Shown: positions 1 through 8,605 of the stretch, piece by piece
Layout: each line of letters begins with the position of its first letter
Position numbering within the stretch: position 1 is the first letter of the stretch
Assembly (NCBI GenBank): GCA_023664385.1
Contig: JAMPFU010000003.1
Span: 78,538-142,537 of the forward strand
Source of the DNA: Clostridium sp.
GTDB lineage: Bacteria > Bacillota > Clostridia > Lachnospirales > Lachnospiraceae
DNA: 64,000 bases
Reading direction: 5' to 3'
Notes under the pieces: model-generated
The model's input: only the letters and a program-made list of their open reading frames with translations
Database searches by the model: none
What the model was told of the DNA's origin: nothing
Made by a program: the position numbers and the translations under genes

Positions 1-1127
1 GCGTCCGTCATAAGCCCGATTCTCTTTGTGGAAAGCCTTATGTTTGTTCCGTCAAAGCAGGCAGCCTCAAATAAGAGCGTCTTTATGTCGTCAGTAACCA
101 TGGAATTTTCACCGCCCATGATGCCTGCAATACCGATTTCCTTTTCCCCGTCGCAAATCATAAGGACGTCCTTGTCCATTTTTCTTTCCTGTCCGTCAAG
201 TGTAGTAAACGAATCTCCGTCTTTCGCACGTCTTACAACGATTTTATTGCCTGCAATGGTAGACAAATCGTAGGCATGCATCGGCTGACCGTATTCTTCC
301 ATCACATAGTTAGTTATGTCAACCAAATTGTTAATAGAGCGAATACCCTGTGCGGCAAGTCTTTCCCGCATCCATTTTGGAGAAGGTCCTATTTTAATGT
401 CGGTTACAACCCTTGCAGTATAACGTGTACAAAGGTCTGAATCCTGCACCTCCACGGAAATATAATCATTTACATTTCCACCGCTTCCCTTTACGGTAAC
501 AACAGGCGGAATAAACTCCTTTTCAAATGTAGCCGCGGTCTCCCTAGCCATTCCTATCATCGAAAAACAGTCAACCCTGTTTGACGTAATCTCGTATTCT
601 ACTACTGCATCATTTAATCCAAGGGCAGCAACCGCATCATCTCCCACATTGACGCCTGCATCTTCCGGAAATACATAAATGCCATACTCAGGTGCCTCAG
701 GATAAAGATCCCTGCTTGAACCGAGCTCCTCAATGCTGCACATCATGCCAAAGGATTCAATGCCCCTAAGCTTACCCTTTTTAATCTTAATTCCTTCCTC
801 AGGAAGGGGCTCGCCGTCATGTCCCCCTGCAACCCTTCCACCGTCAAGCACGACGGGTACAAGGTCGCCCTCCTTTACGTTCGGTGCGCCCGTCACAATC
901 TGTATCGTCTCAGCGCCCACATTTACCTGACACACAATAAGCTTGTCTGCATCCGGGTGTTTTTCTATTTTTTCAATCCGTCCCACAACAATTTTTTCAA
1001 GATTTTTGTCCTTTTTCTCATATCCCTCAACATGGGAGCCTGAAAGCGTCATTGCGTCAACAAATTCATTGATATCCACGTCCAAATCAGGAACGTATGC
1101 CTTAAGCCATGATATTGGTGTATTCAT
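1..1127 (-). CDS. pheT: Phenylalanine-tRNA ligase beta subunit, 3' end outside window
   Basis: Encodes about the first 375 residues of PheRS beta; the reading frame is still open at base 1. The N-terminus (MNTPISWLKAYVPDL) and the tRNA-binding OB fold near residues 40-150 (motif HPDADKLIVCQVNVG) are typical. The B3/B4 editing domain follows, with SNRVDCFSMIGMARE and then a stretch ending in STKRIGLMTDA. PheT pairs with PheS to charge tRNA-Phe and edits Tyr-tRNA-Phe in the cytosol. It starts 25 bases after the pheS stop, so pheS-pheT is one transcript under the Phe T-box. The ATG at 1125-1127 has an AGGTAAAGG-like site upstream. Family membership is clear; the C-terminal B5 and anticodon-binding domains cannot be seen. 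Confidence 0.96.
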   Translation of the reverse strand, partial: MNTPISWLKAYVPDLDVDINEFVDAMTLSGSHVEGYEKKDKNLEKIVVGRIEKIEKHPDADKLIVCQVNVGAETIQIVTGAPNVKEGDLVPVVLDGGRVAGGHDGEPLPEEGIKIKKGKLRGIESFGMMCSIEELGSSRDLYPEAPEYGIYVFPEDAGVNVGDDAVAALGLNDAVVEYEITSNRVDCFSMIGMARETAATFEKEFIPPVVTVKGSGGNVNDYISVEVQDSDLCTRYTARVVTDIKIGPSPKWMRERLAAQGIRSINNLVDITNYVMEEYGQPMHAYDLSTIAGNKIVVRRAKDGDSFTTLDGQERKMDKDVLMICDGEKEIGIAGIMGGENSMVTDDIKTLLFEAACFDGTNIRLSTKRIGLMTD

Positions 1128-1152
1128 ATGCCTTTACCTCATCTTTCCTAAA

Positions 1153-2172
1153 CTAAAACTGATTTAAAAATCTCATGTCATTTTCGTAGAGAAGACGCAT
1201 GTCATCTATCTCATACTTCAGCAGTGTAACACGCTCCAAGCCTATTCCGAAGGCAAAGCCCGAATAAACCTCAGGGTCAATTCCACACATTTCAAGCACG
1301 TGAGGATGAACCATGCCGCAGCCTAAAATTTCTATCCAGCCGCTTCCCTTACATACACGGCAGCCCTTTCCTCCGCATTTAAAGCATGTTATGTCAACCT
1401 CTGCTGAGGGCTCAGTAAACGGAAAATGATGTGGTCTGAACTTCGTTTTTGTATTTTCTCCAAAAAATTCCTTTGCAAACTGGTCAAGGGTTCCCTTTAA
1501 ATCTGCCATTGTTATGTTTTTGTCTATGACAAGTCCCTCCACCTGATGAAAGGAAGGGGAATGGGTTGCGTCCACCTCGTCTGACCGGAAAACCCTGCCG
1601 GGTGAGATAATTCTGATCGGAAGCTTTCCCTGCTCCATAATTCTCGCCTGCACAGGTGAAGTCTGCGTCCTCAAAAGAATATCCTTTGTAATGTAAAATG
1701 TGTCCTGCTCATCCTTTGCAGGGTGGTTTGCAGGTATATTAAGGAGCTCAAAATTATATTTGTCATATTCTATCTCAGGTCCTCTTACAACCTCATAGCC
1801 CATACCAATAAACACTCGTTCCAAATCCTCTACGGCAATCTGATTCGGATGTCTGTGTCCCTGAATTTTCTTTACGCCGGGCAGTGTTACGTCTATCGTC
1901 TCACGCTTCATTTTCTCAGCCCGCACAGCATTATTTATGCTCTTTAGCTTTGCCTCTAATTTTTCCTCAATGCTTTGTCTCGCCTCATTTACGAGCTGTC
2001 CCACCTTTGGTCTGTCCTCCGGTGCAACGTCCTTCATGCTTTTCAGCACTTGTGTAAGCTCACCCTTTTTTCCAAGTATGGCTACCTTAATGTCATTAAT
2101 CATGGAGGCATCCTTTGCCTGCTCTATACTTGCAAGAGCCTTGTCCTTGATGCCCTGAAGCTTCTCCTTCAT
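1153..2172 (-). CDS. pheS: Phenylalanine-tRNA ligase alpha subunit
   Basis: 339 residues, the usual length for bacterial PheS. An N-terminal coiled coil (about 1-90) precedes the class II synthetase core. Motif 2 region is SPGRVFRSDEVDATHSPSFH and motif 3 is FGIGLERVTLLKYEI. A CxxC-type pair (CFKCGGKGCRVC) lies before motif 3. A longer open frame begins at 2244 inside the upstream palindrome, but the ATG at 2170-2172 has AAAGGAGGAAG eight bases upstream and gives the family N-terminus MKEKLQGIKDKAL, so it is chosen. Expression should be controlled by the T-box at 2312-2565. Confidence 0.97.
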   Translation of the reverse strand: MKEKLQGIKDKALASIEQAKDASMINDIKVAILGKKGELTQVLKSMKDVAPEDRPKVGQLVNEARQSIEEKLEAKLKSINNAVRAEKMKRETIDVTLPGVKKIQGHRHPNQIAVEDLERVFIGMGYEVVRGPEIEYDKYNFELLNIPANHPAKDEQDTFYITKDILLRTQTSPVQARIMEQGKLPIRIISPGRVFRSDEVDATHSPSFHQVEGLVIDKNITMADLKGTLDQFAKEFFGENTKTKFRPHHFPFTEPSAEVDITCFKCGGKGCRVCKGSGWIEILGCGMVHPHVLEMCGIDPEVYSGFAFGIGLERVTLLKYEIDDMRLLYENDMRFLNQF

Positions 2173-2213
2173 TATTTCTTCCTCCTTTACAATGGCAAAA
2201 TTAAAATACATTG

Positions 2214-2285
2214 TCGAAAATATGCTAGTGAGGACACCGGGCACACTGGCGCTTAACGCCCTGTGCCCTCACTAGCATATTTTCT
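2214..2285. repeat. 72-bp near-perfect palindrome between T-box and pheS
   Basis: The arms GAAAATATGCTAGTGAGG (2214-2231) and its exact reverse complement (2268-2285) enclose an inner, imperfect GC-rich stem (GGGCACA / TGTGCCC, then GGCG / CGCC). It lies downstream of the T-box terminator and upstream of the pheS ribosome-binding site, so every read-through pheST transcript should carry it as a long hairpin. It lacks a T-run in the pheS direction, so it is not an ordinary terminator. It could be a REP/MITE-like insertion or an mRNA-stabilising or processing stem. Confidence 0.8.
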
Positions 2286-2311
2286 CACGTTATGATGCTT
2301 CGCAGTTCAAA

Positions 2312-2565
2312 ACAAAAAAACGCCCCTTAACAAAGGGACGAAAATAATCCGCGGTACCACCCGTTTTCAGCCATATATGACTGCTCTTAAAAAATGGATA
2401 ACGTACATAACACGTCACGCCCTACTATAAGTTCAGGCATGCAGCTCCGGTGTGAAAATGAGACTTATCATTATCTTTAGAAAGGCTCTCAGCCAGCGGC
2501 CTCTCATCTCTGTAGGAAACAAATACGTCCTTGTTGCACCATCACAGCCTTTAAATATTCACATA
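2312..2565 (-). promoter_or_regulatory. T-box leader controlling pheST (tRNA-Phe)
   Basis: The minus strand carries the 14-nt T-box core GGGTGGTACCGCGGA (2348-2363), followed by a terminator hairpin CGTCCCTT-tgtt-AAGGGGCG with seven T (2312-2340). Stem I features are present upstream (GGCTGAGAGCC-type AG region near 2490-2505). The specifier region holds TTC, a Phe codon, in the context CATTTTCACACC near 2453. The 5' end is set by the promoter at 2571-2598. Uncharged tRNA-Phe should favour the antiterminator and turn on pheST. Confidence 0.95.
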
Positions 2566-2570
2566 AAGGT

Positions 2571-2598
2571 ATTCTAGCATAACTTTATTTCTTGTCAA
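2571..2598 (-). promoter_or_regulatory. Sigma-A type promoter of the pheST T-box transcript
   Basis: Minus-strand -35 TTGACA (2593-2598), 16-nt spacer, -10 TAGAAT (2571-2576) with an extended -10 TG (TATGC just before). Start of transcription is expected near 2564, exactly where the T-box leader begins. Confidence 0.85.
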
Positions 2599-2632
2599 GT
2601 GGTTTTTGCTATTGAAAAATGTCGGAAAATGG

Positions 2633-2652
2633 TTTACTCTTACAAGAGTAAA
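2633..2652. promoter_or_regulatory. Perfect 9-2-9 palindrome, operator candidate
   Basis: TTTACTCTT-AC-AAGAGTAAA lies just upstream of the unknown membrane-protein gene at 2664 and about 35 bp upstream of the divergent pheST -35 box. The symmetry and size suit a dimeric repressor site (GntR or MarR class), but the regulator is not known. Confidence 0.5.
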
Positions 2653-2663
2653 TCTGTATTTGG

Positions 2664-3638
2664 ATGAAAGTGGCAAAGCTGCTTTTCTCCTATACCCCAT
2701 CGGAGTTTAACATGAAGAAAAAAAAGTACCAGAAAATGTTATTAAAAAATACACTTGCCGTAGCAATTCCTGCTATAGCAGTTTTTCTTGTGCTTGTTTT
2801 TCTATGTATTCAATATCCAATATTTGACTATATCGAGTGCAAGGAAATCAGCAGCATGGAAAATATAGACGAAACGCTTGAGGGGCTTTATGCCGCACAG
2901 ACTACAAACGTAAAGCTTACAGCCGATAGCTTAAAATATACCGGACTTGACTATTATGAGGACGGAAAGCAGAAGGGCTCCTATTATTACATGTCAACAA
3001 ATAACAAACTCATACTTTTTCTGATTAAAACGGATGCGCCTGCTCCAAGCTATGAAGCAAAAGCCTTAAAAGGAACAATTATCAGGGATAATGTTTCCTC
3101 CACATATATTATGGGACAATTTGCAGAGCAGGCGGGCATAGACCAAAGCATCCTCGCAGGCTATTGCAGTGATTATATTGTAAGCGAGGTAGGCTATCCC
3201 TTTAATTTTATTGTAATGGTATATATCCTTTTTATTGCACCAATCGTAATCAGCATTATCATTTTAATGTACACGGTGTATGTCATGCTGAATCCACAGG
3301 CACACCCGCAGTCAAAGCAGCTTGCACCATATGGCAAGCCTGCTGAAATAATCTATGATATCAATACACAGCTTACACATCATCTGCTCTACAAAAAGAA
3401 ACATATTTACATCACAGAAAAATATATGATTGTAAACTATCTTTCCAAAACAGATGTTATCAAGCTTGATATGGTAAAATATCTGTCAAAAAATGTGATT
3501 GAGCGTCCAAAGACCTTCGGACACGCTTCCGAAAAATTCAGGCTTACACTTTCTAATCCTGACACCCTTTTTTATGAGGTGGATTTTAACTCTGAGGAGG
3601 TAATTGACGCTGTTATCAGAAATATTGGCAGCCTCTGA
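2664..3638 (+). CDS. Unknown membrane protein with two TM segments
   Basis: 324 residues from the first ATG. A second ATG at 2712 (MKKKKYQKMLLK) has GGAG six bases upstream and is the more likely start, giving 308 residues. The protein has a basic N-terminus, a TM helix (about 28-48 in the long form), an extracytoplasmic domain of roughly 130 residues rich in Tyr and Asp, a second TM helix (about 182-207), and a cytoplasmic C-terminal domain. No catalytic motif is recognised. It reads away from the pheST promoter behind the palindrome at 2633. The layout would fit a membrane-anchored sensor or a small housekeeping protein of Lachnospiraceae; function is unknown. Confidence 0.8.
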   Translation: MKVAKLLFSYTPSEFNMKKKKYQKMLLKNTLAVAIPAIAVFLVLVFLCIQYPIFDYIECKEISSMENIDETLEGLYAAQTTNVKLTADSLKYTGLDYYEDGKQKGSYYYMSTNNKLILFLIKTDAPAPSYEAKALKGTIIRDNVSSTYIMGQFAEQAGIDQSILAGYCSDYIVSEVGYPFNFIVMVYILFIAPIVISIIILMYTVYVMLNPQAHPQSKQLAPYGKPAEIIYDINTQLTHHLLYKKKHIYITEKYMIVNYLSKTDVIKLDMVKYLSKNVIERPKTFGHASEKFRLTLSNPDTLFYEVDFNSEEVIDAVIRNIGSL

Positions 3639-3753
3639 TTTTTTACGCAAAAATACTCAAATTCCCAAATCATTCTTTACCCCAATATAATATTTTAACA
3701 ACTTTCCTCCAAATGAATAATATAAAGCATAAGAATATTTTGGAGGTAAACAC

Positions 3754-4014
3754 ATGAGTGATTTATCAGCTACACAGTGTGGTTGCGGTTGCGGCAACGG
3801 TCTCTTTGGTGGAAACGGCAGCAATTGCAGTTGTATATGGATAATATTGATATTGCTGCTCTGCAACGGAAATTGCGGCAGCGGTCTCTTTGGCGGCGAC
3901 GGCTACGGAAACGGCGGATGTGACTGCATTTGGATAATCCTTATTCTTCTTTTCTGCTGCGGTGGAAACAGCAACAATTGCGGCAGTGGATACTCAAATA
4001 ACTGCGGCTGCTAA
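3754..4014 (+). CDS. Small Cys/Gly-rich protein with duplicated CIWIILILL block
   Basis: 86 residues with GGAGG eight bases before the ATG. Two copies of the unit GLFGG...C.CIWIILILLL (about residues 16-37 and 44-68) alternate Gly/Asn/Cys-rich runs with short very hydrophobic runs, and the tail is again Cys/Asn/Gly rich (NNCGSGYSNNCGC). It carries roughly 16 cysteines. Such high-Cys, Gly-rich small proteins in sporulating Firmicutes are often annotated as spore-coat or chorion-class-like proteins; that assignment is by composition only. It is a stand-alone gene between two unknown genes on the same strand. Confidence 0.75.
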   Translation: MSDLSATQCGCGCGNGLFGGNGSNCSCIWIILILLLCNGNCGSGLFGGDGYGNGGCDCIWIILILLFCCGGNSNNCGSGYSNNCGC

Positions 4015-4042
4015 TAAGGGAGTTTTTTTAACAAGCAGGGAT

Positions 4043-4093
4043 CCGTCATGGGATTGTTGTATTAAACTATTTTGTACGACAGCTCCATGACGG
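4043..4093 (+). other. Stem-loop with 9-bp arms in intergenic DNA
   Basis: CCGTCATGG (4043-4051) pairs exactly with CCATGACGG (4085-4093) across a 33-nt loop. It lies between the Cys-rich gene and the promoter at 4121. There is no T-run after it, so it is not a simple terminator. Role unknown. Confidence 0.45.
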
Positions 4094-4120
4094 TAAATCC
4101 TTATATAGGTTCAGCCATTG

Positions 4121-4149
4121 TTCATAAGAAAAAATTATGTGCATATAAT
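4121..4149 (+). promoter_or_regulatory. Promoter of the 4221-4984 gene pair
   Basis: TTCATA (4121-4126), 17-nt spacer, TATAAT (4144-4149). It lies 70 bp upstream of the ATG at 4221. The perfect -10 and 17-nt spacing support it. Confidence 0.6.
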
Positions 4150-4220
4150 GTACAGAGAAAATGTTGCCTTATCGGAAAAAGTGCTTTCAATAACAAAAAC
4201 GAAACAGGCAGGATGTTTTT

Positions 4221-4646
4221 ATGAATAATTTTGGGCGTGTCCATCCCCTTGATAAATTAATAAATGATGATTCCCTTTTCCTGCTTGAAGCGATGGTTCC
4301 TTTTGTAGAGTATCAGTACAAACTTCCTTTAATTTTTTTCATAAAGTACAGGGAGCTTACAATGATTATGCAGCGGATGAATGACAGGAACTATATTTCC
4401 GAATGCGGTTTTGACTGCCACCCAAAAAATCAGGAGGAAATGCTTGGCAGCATGTTAAGCTTTATGCCCAGTGAATATGCAAACACATTTCAGCAGATGA
4501 AACAGATGATGTCCATGATGGAAATGATGAATTCCATGCCGGGGCAGCCGCCTGAATATAACGAGCATGTTGAAAATGAAACGAACAGCGGCACCTCAGA
4601 TGATTTATATGAAAGCGTAATGTCAATATTAAATGAAAGGACGTAA
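4221..4646 (+). CDS. Unknown protein, Met/Gln-rich C-terminal half
   Basis: 141 residues, probably cytoplasmic. The N-terminal half (1-80) is mixed and hydrophobic, with a possible helix FVEYQYKLPLIFFIKYREL. The middle has a methionine-rich helix (FQQMKQMMSMMEMMNSM, about 93-110), and the tail is acidic and polar. It is followed two bases later by the gene at 4649, so the two are probably co-translated and may act together. No domain is recognised; secondary-structure pattern suggests a small helical protein. The ATG has GGCAGGATG upstream. Confidence 0.75.
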   Translation: MNNFGRVHPLDKLINDDSLFLLEAMVPFVEYQYKLPLIFFIKYRELTMIMQRMNDRNYISECGFDCHPKNQEEMLGSMLSFMPSEYANTFQQMKQMMSMMEMMNSMPGQPPEYNEHVENETNSGTSDDLYESVMSILNERT

Positions 4647-4648
4647 AA

Positions 4649-4984
4649 ATGTATAACAGACCACAACAAAGAAATAACGGATACCAACGTCAAAATTCTC
4701 CTTATCAAAATAATGGCTATCAAAATGATGGAGCCTTTGAGAACAATCCGAAATTAAGGGGCATAGACCCTTTGAAGCTGAAAATAATATTGGAAATTAA
4801 GAATAAAAGCAAAAATAAATCCATGGAGGAGCTTCTTCCTGAAATCATGAAAATAAATCAGGAGCTGAACCACCGTAACATGAATTTTACAAAACAAGAG
4901 AGCGAACTCCTCCTTGATGCAATAGAGGAATCACTCTCTCCTTCTGAAAGACAAAAATTTAATATGCTGAAATCGTTTCTTTAA
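4649..4984 (+). CDS. Unknown small helical protein with Asn/Gln/Tyr-rich head
   Basis: 111 residues. The first 35 are low-complexity (repeats of QNNGYQ-like units) and the rest is charged and helical ([30 protein letters not shown] and on). The ending ([16 protein letters not shown]) resembles small sporulation or coat-assembly accessory proteins, but only loosely. The ribosome-binding site AAAGGA overlaps the end of the upstream gene. The stop overlaps the leuS stop by four bases in convergent orientation, with no room for a separate terminator. Confidence 0.75.
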   Translation: MYNRPQQRNNGYQRQNSPYQNNGYQNDGAFENNPKLRGIDPLKLKIILEIKNKSKNKSMEELLPEIMKINQELNHRNMNFTKQESELLLDAIEESLSPSERQKFNMLKSFL

Positions 4985-7407
4985 TGACAAACGATATTTA
5001 CAATTCTGTTCGGCACGTAAATCTCCTTGACAATATTGCCTGTAAGTCTGTCGCCTAACGCCTCCTTCGCCTTTGCAATCACGGTGTCCTTGTCATCATT
5101 TACGGAAATGTTTACGGTAACTCTTGTCTTGCCGTTTATCTGAACAGCAATTTCCTTTTCCTCATCCTTCATTTCCGCCTCATCATAGGAAGGCCACTGA
5201 TTATGGAATACGGAGGTCGTCCCTCCAAGCATCTCCCAAAGCTCCTCACCTATGTGAGGTGCAAACGGAGCAATCAGAAGCACCATTGTCTTGAGCGTTT
5301 CCTTATCTACGCCCGTAGTCTTTGTAAGCTCCAAAAACTTGTTGTTATACTCCATAAAGCCTGATATAACGGTATTTAAGTTGAACTGCTCCAGTCTTTG
5401 TGTTATATCAAATACAAGCTTATTGCGAAGCTTCACAAGCTCCTTTGTCTCAGGTGCATCTTTTTCAAGATTTGAGGTAACCATTGCATAAAAACGGTTC
5501 AAAAATCTGTATATGCCCTCCATGCCGCTGTCATCCCATATGGAGTCAAGCTCAGGAGGTCCGATAAACAGCTCGTACATTCTTAACGTATCGCAGCCGT
5601 AATCTCTCACGATGTCATCAGGCGATACAATATTTCCAAGTGATTTGCTCATTTTTGTAGCGGCGCCGGTCTCTTTGTCCCTGCCGCATACCATGCCCTG
5701 ATTAAACAGTCTCTTAAACGGCTCCTCAAAATCCACAACTCCAATATCATAGAGAAATTTCGTGTAAAATCTTGAGTAGAGCAGGTGCAGAACCGCATGC
5801 TCCACGCCACCAATATACATATCTACAGGAAGATACTTGTCCGCCTTTTCACGGCTTACAAGCTCGTTTTTATTTTTGCTGTCGACATACCGCAGGAAGT
5901 ACCATGATGATCCTGCCCACTGCGGCATGGTATTTGTCTCTCTTTTCGCAGGCTTTCCACAGCATGGACATGTTGTGTTTACCCACTCCGTAATATCTGC
6001 AAGTGGCGACTCGCCTGTTCCTGTAGGCTGATAGCTTTCAACCTCAGGAAGAAGAAGCGGAAGCTGCTCCTCAGGAACGGGAACTGCCCCACAATCAGGA
6101 CAATGTACAATCGGTATCGGCTCGCCCCAATATCTCTGGCGTGAAAATACCCAATCACGAAGCTTGTAGTTTACAGTCTTTTTGCCGTAGCCCTTTTCCT
6201 CTATCATTGCAGGTGCTTCCTTTTTCAGCACAGCAGATTCCATGCCGTTCCAGTCCCCTGAATTAATCATGGTTCCTGCTGCCTCCGTATAAGCCTCCGT
6301 CATATTTTCTATTTCCTTGCCATCCTTGGCAATAACCTGAATAATTGGAAGATTAAATTTCTTTGCAAATTCAAAGTCCCTGTCATCATGTGCAGGCACA
6401 CACATGATTGCTCCCGTACCGTAATCGGCAAGTACATAATCGGAAAGCCATATCGGCGTTTTCTTTCCATTTAAAGGATTTATGGCATAGCTTCCCGTAA
6501 ATACGCCGGTTTTTTCCTTATCCTGCATACGGTCAACATTTGACTTCATGGAAGCCTCATAAATGTATTTGTCAACCGCCTCCTTCGTTTCAGGCGTGGC
6601 AAGGTCAGCCGCAAGCGCATGTTCAGGTGCAAGCACCATAAATGTAGCGCCGTAAAGGGTGTCAGGTCTTGTTGTGTATACGGTAATCGCCTCATCCCGT
6701 CCGTCAATCTTAAAATCAACCTCCGCTCCGTAAGACTTTCCAATCCACTCGCTCTGCATTTTCTTAACCTTTTCAGGCCAATCAAGGCCCTCAAGGTCAG
6801 TTAAAAGCCGCTCTGCATATGCTGTAATTTTAAGCATCCACTGACGAAGGTTCTTCTTAGTTACGTCAGCACCGCACCGCTCACATTTACCGTTTACAAC
6901 CTCCTCGTTGGCAAGTCCCGTCTTACAGGAAGGACACCAGTTAATCGGCATCTGCTTCTCGTATGCAAGCCCCTTCTTAAACATCTGCACAAATATCCAC
7001 TGCGTCCACTTGTAGTATTCAGGGTCAGTCGTATTAACCTCCATATCCCAATCGTATATGGCGGCAATCTGATTAATCTGTTTTTTTATGTTGGCTACAT
7101 TTTCTGCTGTTGAAATGCTTGGATGCACTCCGTTTTTTATAGCATAATTCTCAGCAGGAAGTCCAAAGGCATCCCAGCCCATAGGGTGTATCACATAATG
7201 TCCCTGCATCAGCTTGTATCTGCTCCAAACGTCAGATATAACGTAGCCTCTCCAATGTCCTACATGTAAGCCGTTTCCTGACGGATACGGGAACATATCA
7301 AGACAGTAATATTTCGGCTTTACCCCATCATTTACATTAATCGGATTTTCCTCCCAGTTCTTACGCCACTTTCCTTCAATCAGCTTATGATTATATCCAC
7401 TCGCCAT
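4981..7407 (-). CDS. leuS: Leucine-tRNA ligase
   Basis: 808 residues, normal for bacterial LeuRS. The HIGH motif is HVGH (residues 48-51, in [15 protein letters not shown]). A zinc ribbon (NWCPSCKTG...KCERCG, about 158-180) precedes the CP1 editing domain with [12 protein letters not shown] and the conserved [15 protein letters not shown]. The class I signature KMSKS appears as [10 protein letters not shown] about residue 570-585. A C-terminal anticodon-binding domain follows. It charges tRNA-Leu and edits Ile/Met mischarging in the cytosol. Unlike pheS and aspS it has no T-box in the 107 bp upstream, so regulation must differ. The ATG has GGAGGAATTAAAA upstream. Confidence 0.97.
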   Translation of the reverse strand: MASGYNHKLIEGKWRKNWEENPINVNDGVKPKYYCLDMFPYPSGNGLHVGHWRGYVISDVWSRYKLMQGHYVIHPMGWDAFGLPAENYAIKNGVHPSISTAENVANIKKQINQIAAIYDWDMEVNTTDPEYYKWTQWIFVQMFKKGLAYEKQMPINWCPSCKTGLANEEVVNGKCERCGADVTKKNLRQWMLKITAYAERLLTDLEGLDWPEKVKKMQSEWIGKSYGAEVDFKIDGRDEAITVYTTRPDTLYGATFMVLAPEHALAADLATPETKEAVDKYIYEASMKSNVDRMQDKEKTGVFTGSYAINPLNGKKTPIWLSDYVLADYGTGAIMCVPAHDDRDFEFAKKFNLPIIQVIAKDGKEIENMTEAYTEAAGTMINSGDWNGMESAVLKKEAPAMIEEKGYGKKTVNYKLRDWVFSRQRYWGEPIPIVHCPDCGAVPVPEEQLPLLLPEVESYQPTGTGESPLADITEWVNTTCPCCGKPAKRETNTMPQWAGSSWYFLRYVDSKNKNELVSREKADKYLPVDMYIGGVEHAVLHLLYSRFYTKFLYDIGVVDFEEPFKRLFNQGMVCGRDKETGAATKMSKSLGNIVSPDDIVRDYGCDTLRMYELFIGPPELDSIWDDSGMEGIYRFLNRFYAMVTSNLEKDAPETKELVKLRNKLVFDITQRLEQFNLNTVISGFMEYNNKFLELTKTTGVDKETLKTMVLLIAPFAPHIGEELWEMLGGTTSVFHNQWPSYDEAEMKDEEKEIAVQINGKTRVTVNISVNDDKDTVIAKAKEALGDRLTGNIVKEIYVPNRIVNIVCH

Positions 7408-7463
7408 TTTTTAATTCCTCCGGTAATTTTATTGTTTTTTCTAATATAAACAATTCTTTCTAA

Positions 7464-7538
7464 ATTAAATATATTTATATAAATTTTCTAAGCACAGCCT
7501 TATATTAAATATTCTTAAATAAATTTTCTGAGCGCATC
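7464..7538 (-). repeat. Imperfect tandem duplication of the end of the DUF4250 gene
   Basis: The minus strand reads GCTCAGAAAATTTATTTAA (7507-7538 unit, encoding the C-terminal LRKFI and stop) and then GCTTAGAAAATTTATATAA with the same flanks (7464-7500 unit). The second unit is an untranslated copy of the gene's last codons and 3' flank. It looks like a replication-slippage duplication. Confidence 0.6.
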
Positions 7539-7700
7539 ATCATAATGATACTCTATTTTTTCAAGCACGCCCTCAACGGCTTCCCTGTCTGTGCCAAACT
7601 GCTCACAAAGCTCCGCAAGATTGATATTTTCATCCCGCATTCTTGTATTTACAAAGCTTAGCAGCATCATAGGGTCCTTCGGTAATACATCTATCGCCAT
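7515..7700 (-). CDS. DUF4250 family protein
   Basis: 61 residues. The motif LPKDPMMLLSFVNTRMRD at the N-terminus, followed by LAELCEQFGTDRE and a YDDALRKF end, is typical of DUF4250, a short cytoplasmic family common in Clostridia with no known function. Its middle looks like a degenerate helix-turn-helix. It follows the methyltransferase-like gene at 7701 with no gap, so the two genes (and 8606) form one transcriptional unit. Length is normal for the family. Confidence 0.88.
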   Translation of the reverse strand: MAIDVLPKDPMMLLSFVNTRMRDENINLAELCEQFGTDREAVEGVLEKIEYHYDDALRKFI

Positions 7701-8603
7701 CTACAGCACCTCTCCCGTTATGAGCCAAGGCGACGGCTGTGTCACAAACACGCTGTTCTTATCCGTCTTGGAAACGGTTATCTGCATGACCTCCATATTG
7801 CCTATGCCATATTTTTCAAATAAAGCCTTGATGCCTGAAAGTATATCCAGCTCAAGGGTATAAATAACAAACTGCATGTTCGGATTTTTCACAAGAAGCC
7901 TCTGTATATCCTCCTCAAGATGCTTGTTTGCCACGATAAAGGAAAGTCTTGGAACAGGAATACTGTCCATGGATTCCTGATCAAGATCAGGAATAATCTT
8001 TACATTATGAACGCCAAACTGCCTGACGTTATCCTCCATGGTTTCCTTTGCGCCCTTGTCGTTTTCAACACATATGATAGTGCCGTCAACCGCTACAAAT
8101 GCAGCCTCAACAGCAATGCTTTCCGCATCAACAAGACAGATTGTATCTTGCGAATCCACACCTAAAAGACTCATGATAACCGCTCTTATTTCCTTGCCGA
8201 CATATTTGATGGGACCCTTGGAAAACATATCGTTTCTCATGCCTATTCTGTAGGATTCCCTTGTATTTTCATTTAGAATAAATATGACTGTTGGAGCAGT
8301 TATCTTTCTGTTGATAACCTCCTTAATCTTTACGTGCCGTACCTGACCTTCCTCCTTGATGCCGACGCCGTACCACATATCATACTCGCCAAAGCCGGCC
8401 TCCCAAAATTCATAAAATAAATCCTCATGCAGCTCGTCTGCAAATATGATTACCCGCTTATGGGTTTCAACAGTAGGTATGACATTTTTCATTTTGCCGC
8501 AAATATCCAAAAGCTTTATTTTCTCAGGACTTGTTTCCATTGTTTTTGAAAAATACCCCATCCACTCAAGTATCTGATTTGTTGTGTAGCTTCCCTTTGC
8601 CAT
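7701..8603 (-). CDS. Degenerate precorrin-6Y methyltransferase (CobL/CbiE-CbiT)-like protein
   Basis: 300 residues. The middle and C-terminal parts follow the CbiT pattern: GMRNDMF..., a KEIRAVIMSLLGV stretch matching the family KREVRA region, then VEAAFVAVDGTIICVENDKGA and DNVRQFGVHNVKIIPDL. These match the expected strand with acidic ribose-binding residue and the following helix. The SAM-binding glycine loop (GxGxG in CbiT) is replaced by CLVDAESIAV, so normal SAM binding looks lost. The N-terminal part (FYEFWEAGFGEYDMWYGVGI) resembles a shrunken CbiE half. No cobalamin genes are nearby; the neighbours are an AI-2E-type exporter (2-bp gap) and DUF4250. It may be a repurposed regulatory or structural paralogue. 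Family relation is inferred from pattern and should be tested. Confidence 0.6.
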   Translation of the reverse strand: MAKGSYTTNQILEWMGYFSKTMETSPEKIKLLDICGKMKNVIPTVETHKRVIIFADELHEDLFYEFWEAGFGEYDMWYGVGIKEEGQVRHVKIKEVINRKITAPTVIFILNENTRESYRIGMRNDMFSKGPIKYVGKEIRAVIMSLLGVDSQDTICLVDAESIAVEAAFVAVDGTIICVENDKGAKETMEDNVRQFGVHNVKIIPDLDQESMDSIPVPRLSFIVANKHLEEDIQRLLVKNPNMQFVIYTLELDILSGIKALFEKYGIGNMEVMQITVSKTDKNSVFVTQPSPWLITGEVL

Positions 8604-8605
8604 AT

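Noticed and set aside
2173-2244. N-terminal extension of pheS to 2244
   Set aside because: The extra 24 codons fall in the palindrome; GGAGG before ATG 2172 and the family N-terminus decide the later start.
3700-3753. Sigma-K or sigma-E promoter before the Cys-rich gene
   Set aside because: A CATA box is present near 3728 but the rest of the consensus and a matching -35 are not convincing.
7408-7514. T-box leader before leuS
   Set aside because: No GGGTGGTACCGCG-like core or terminator is present in the 107-bp gap.
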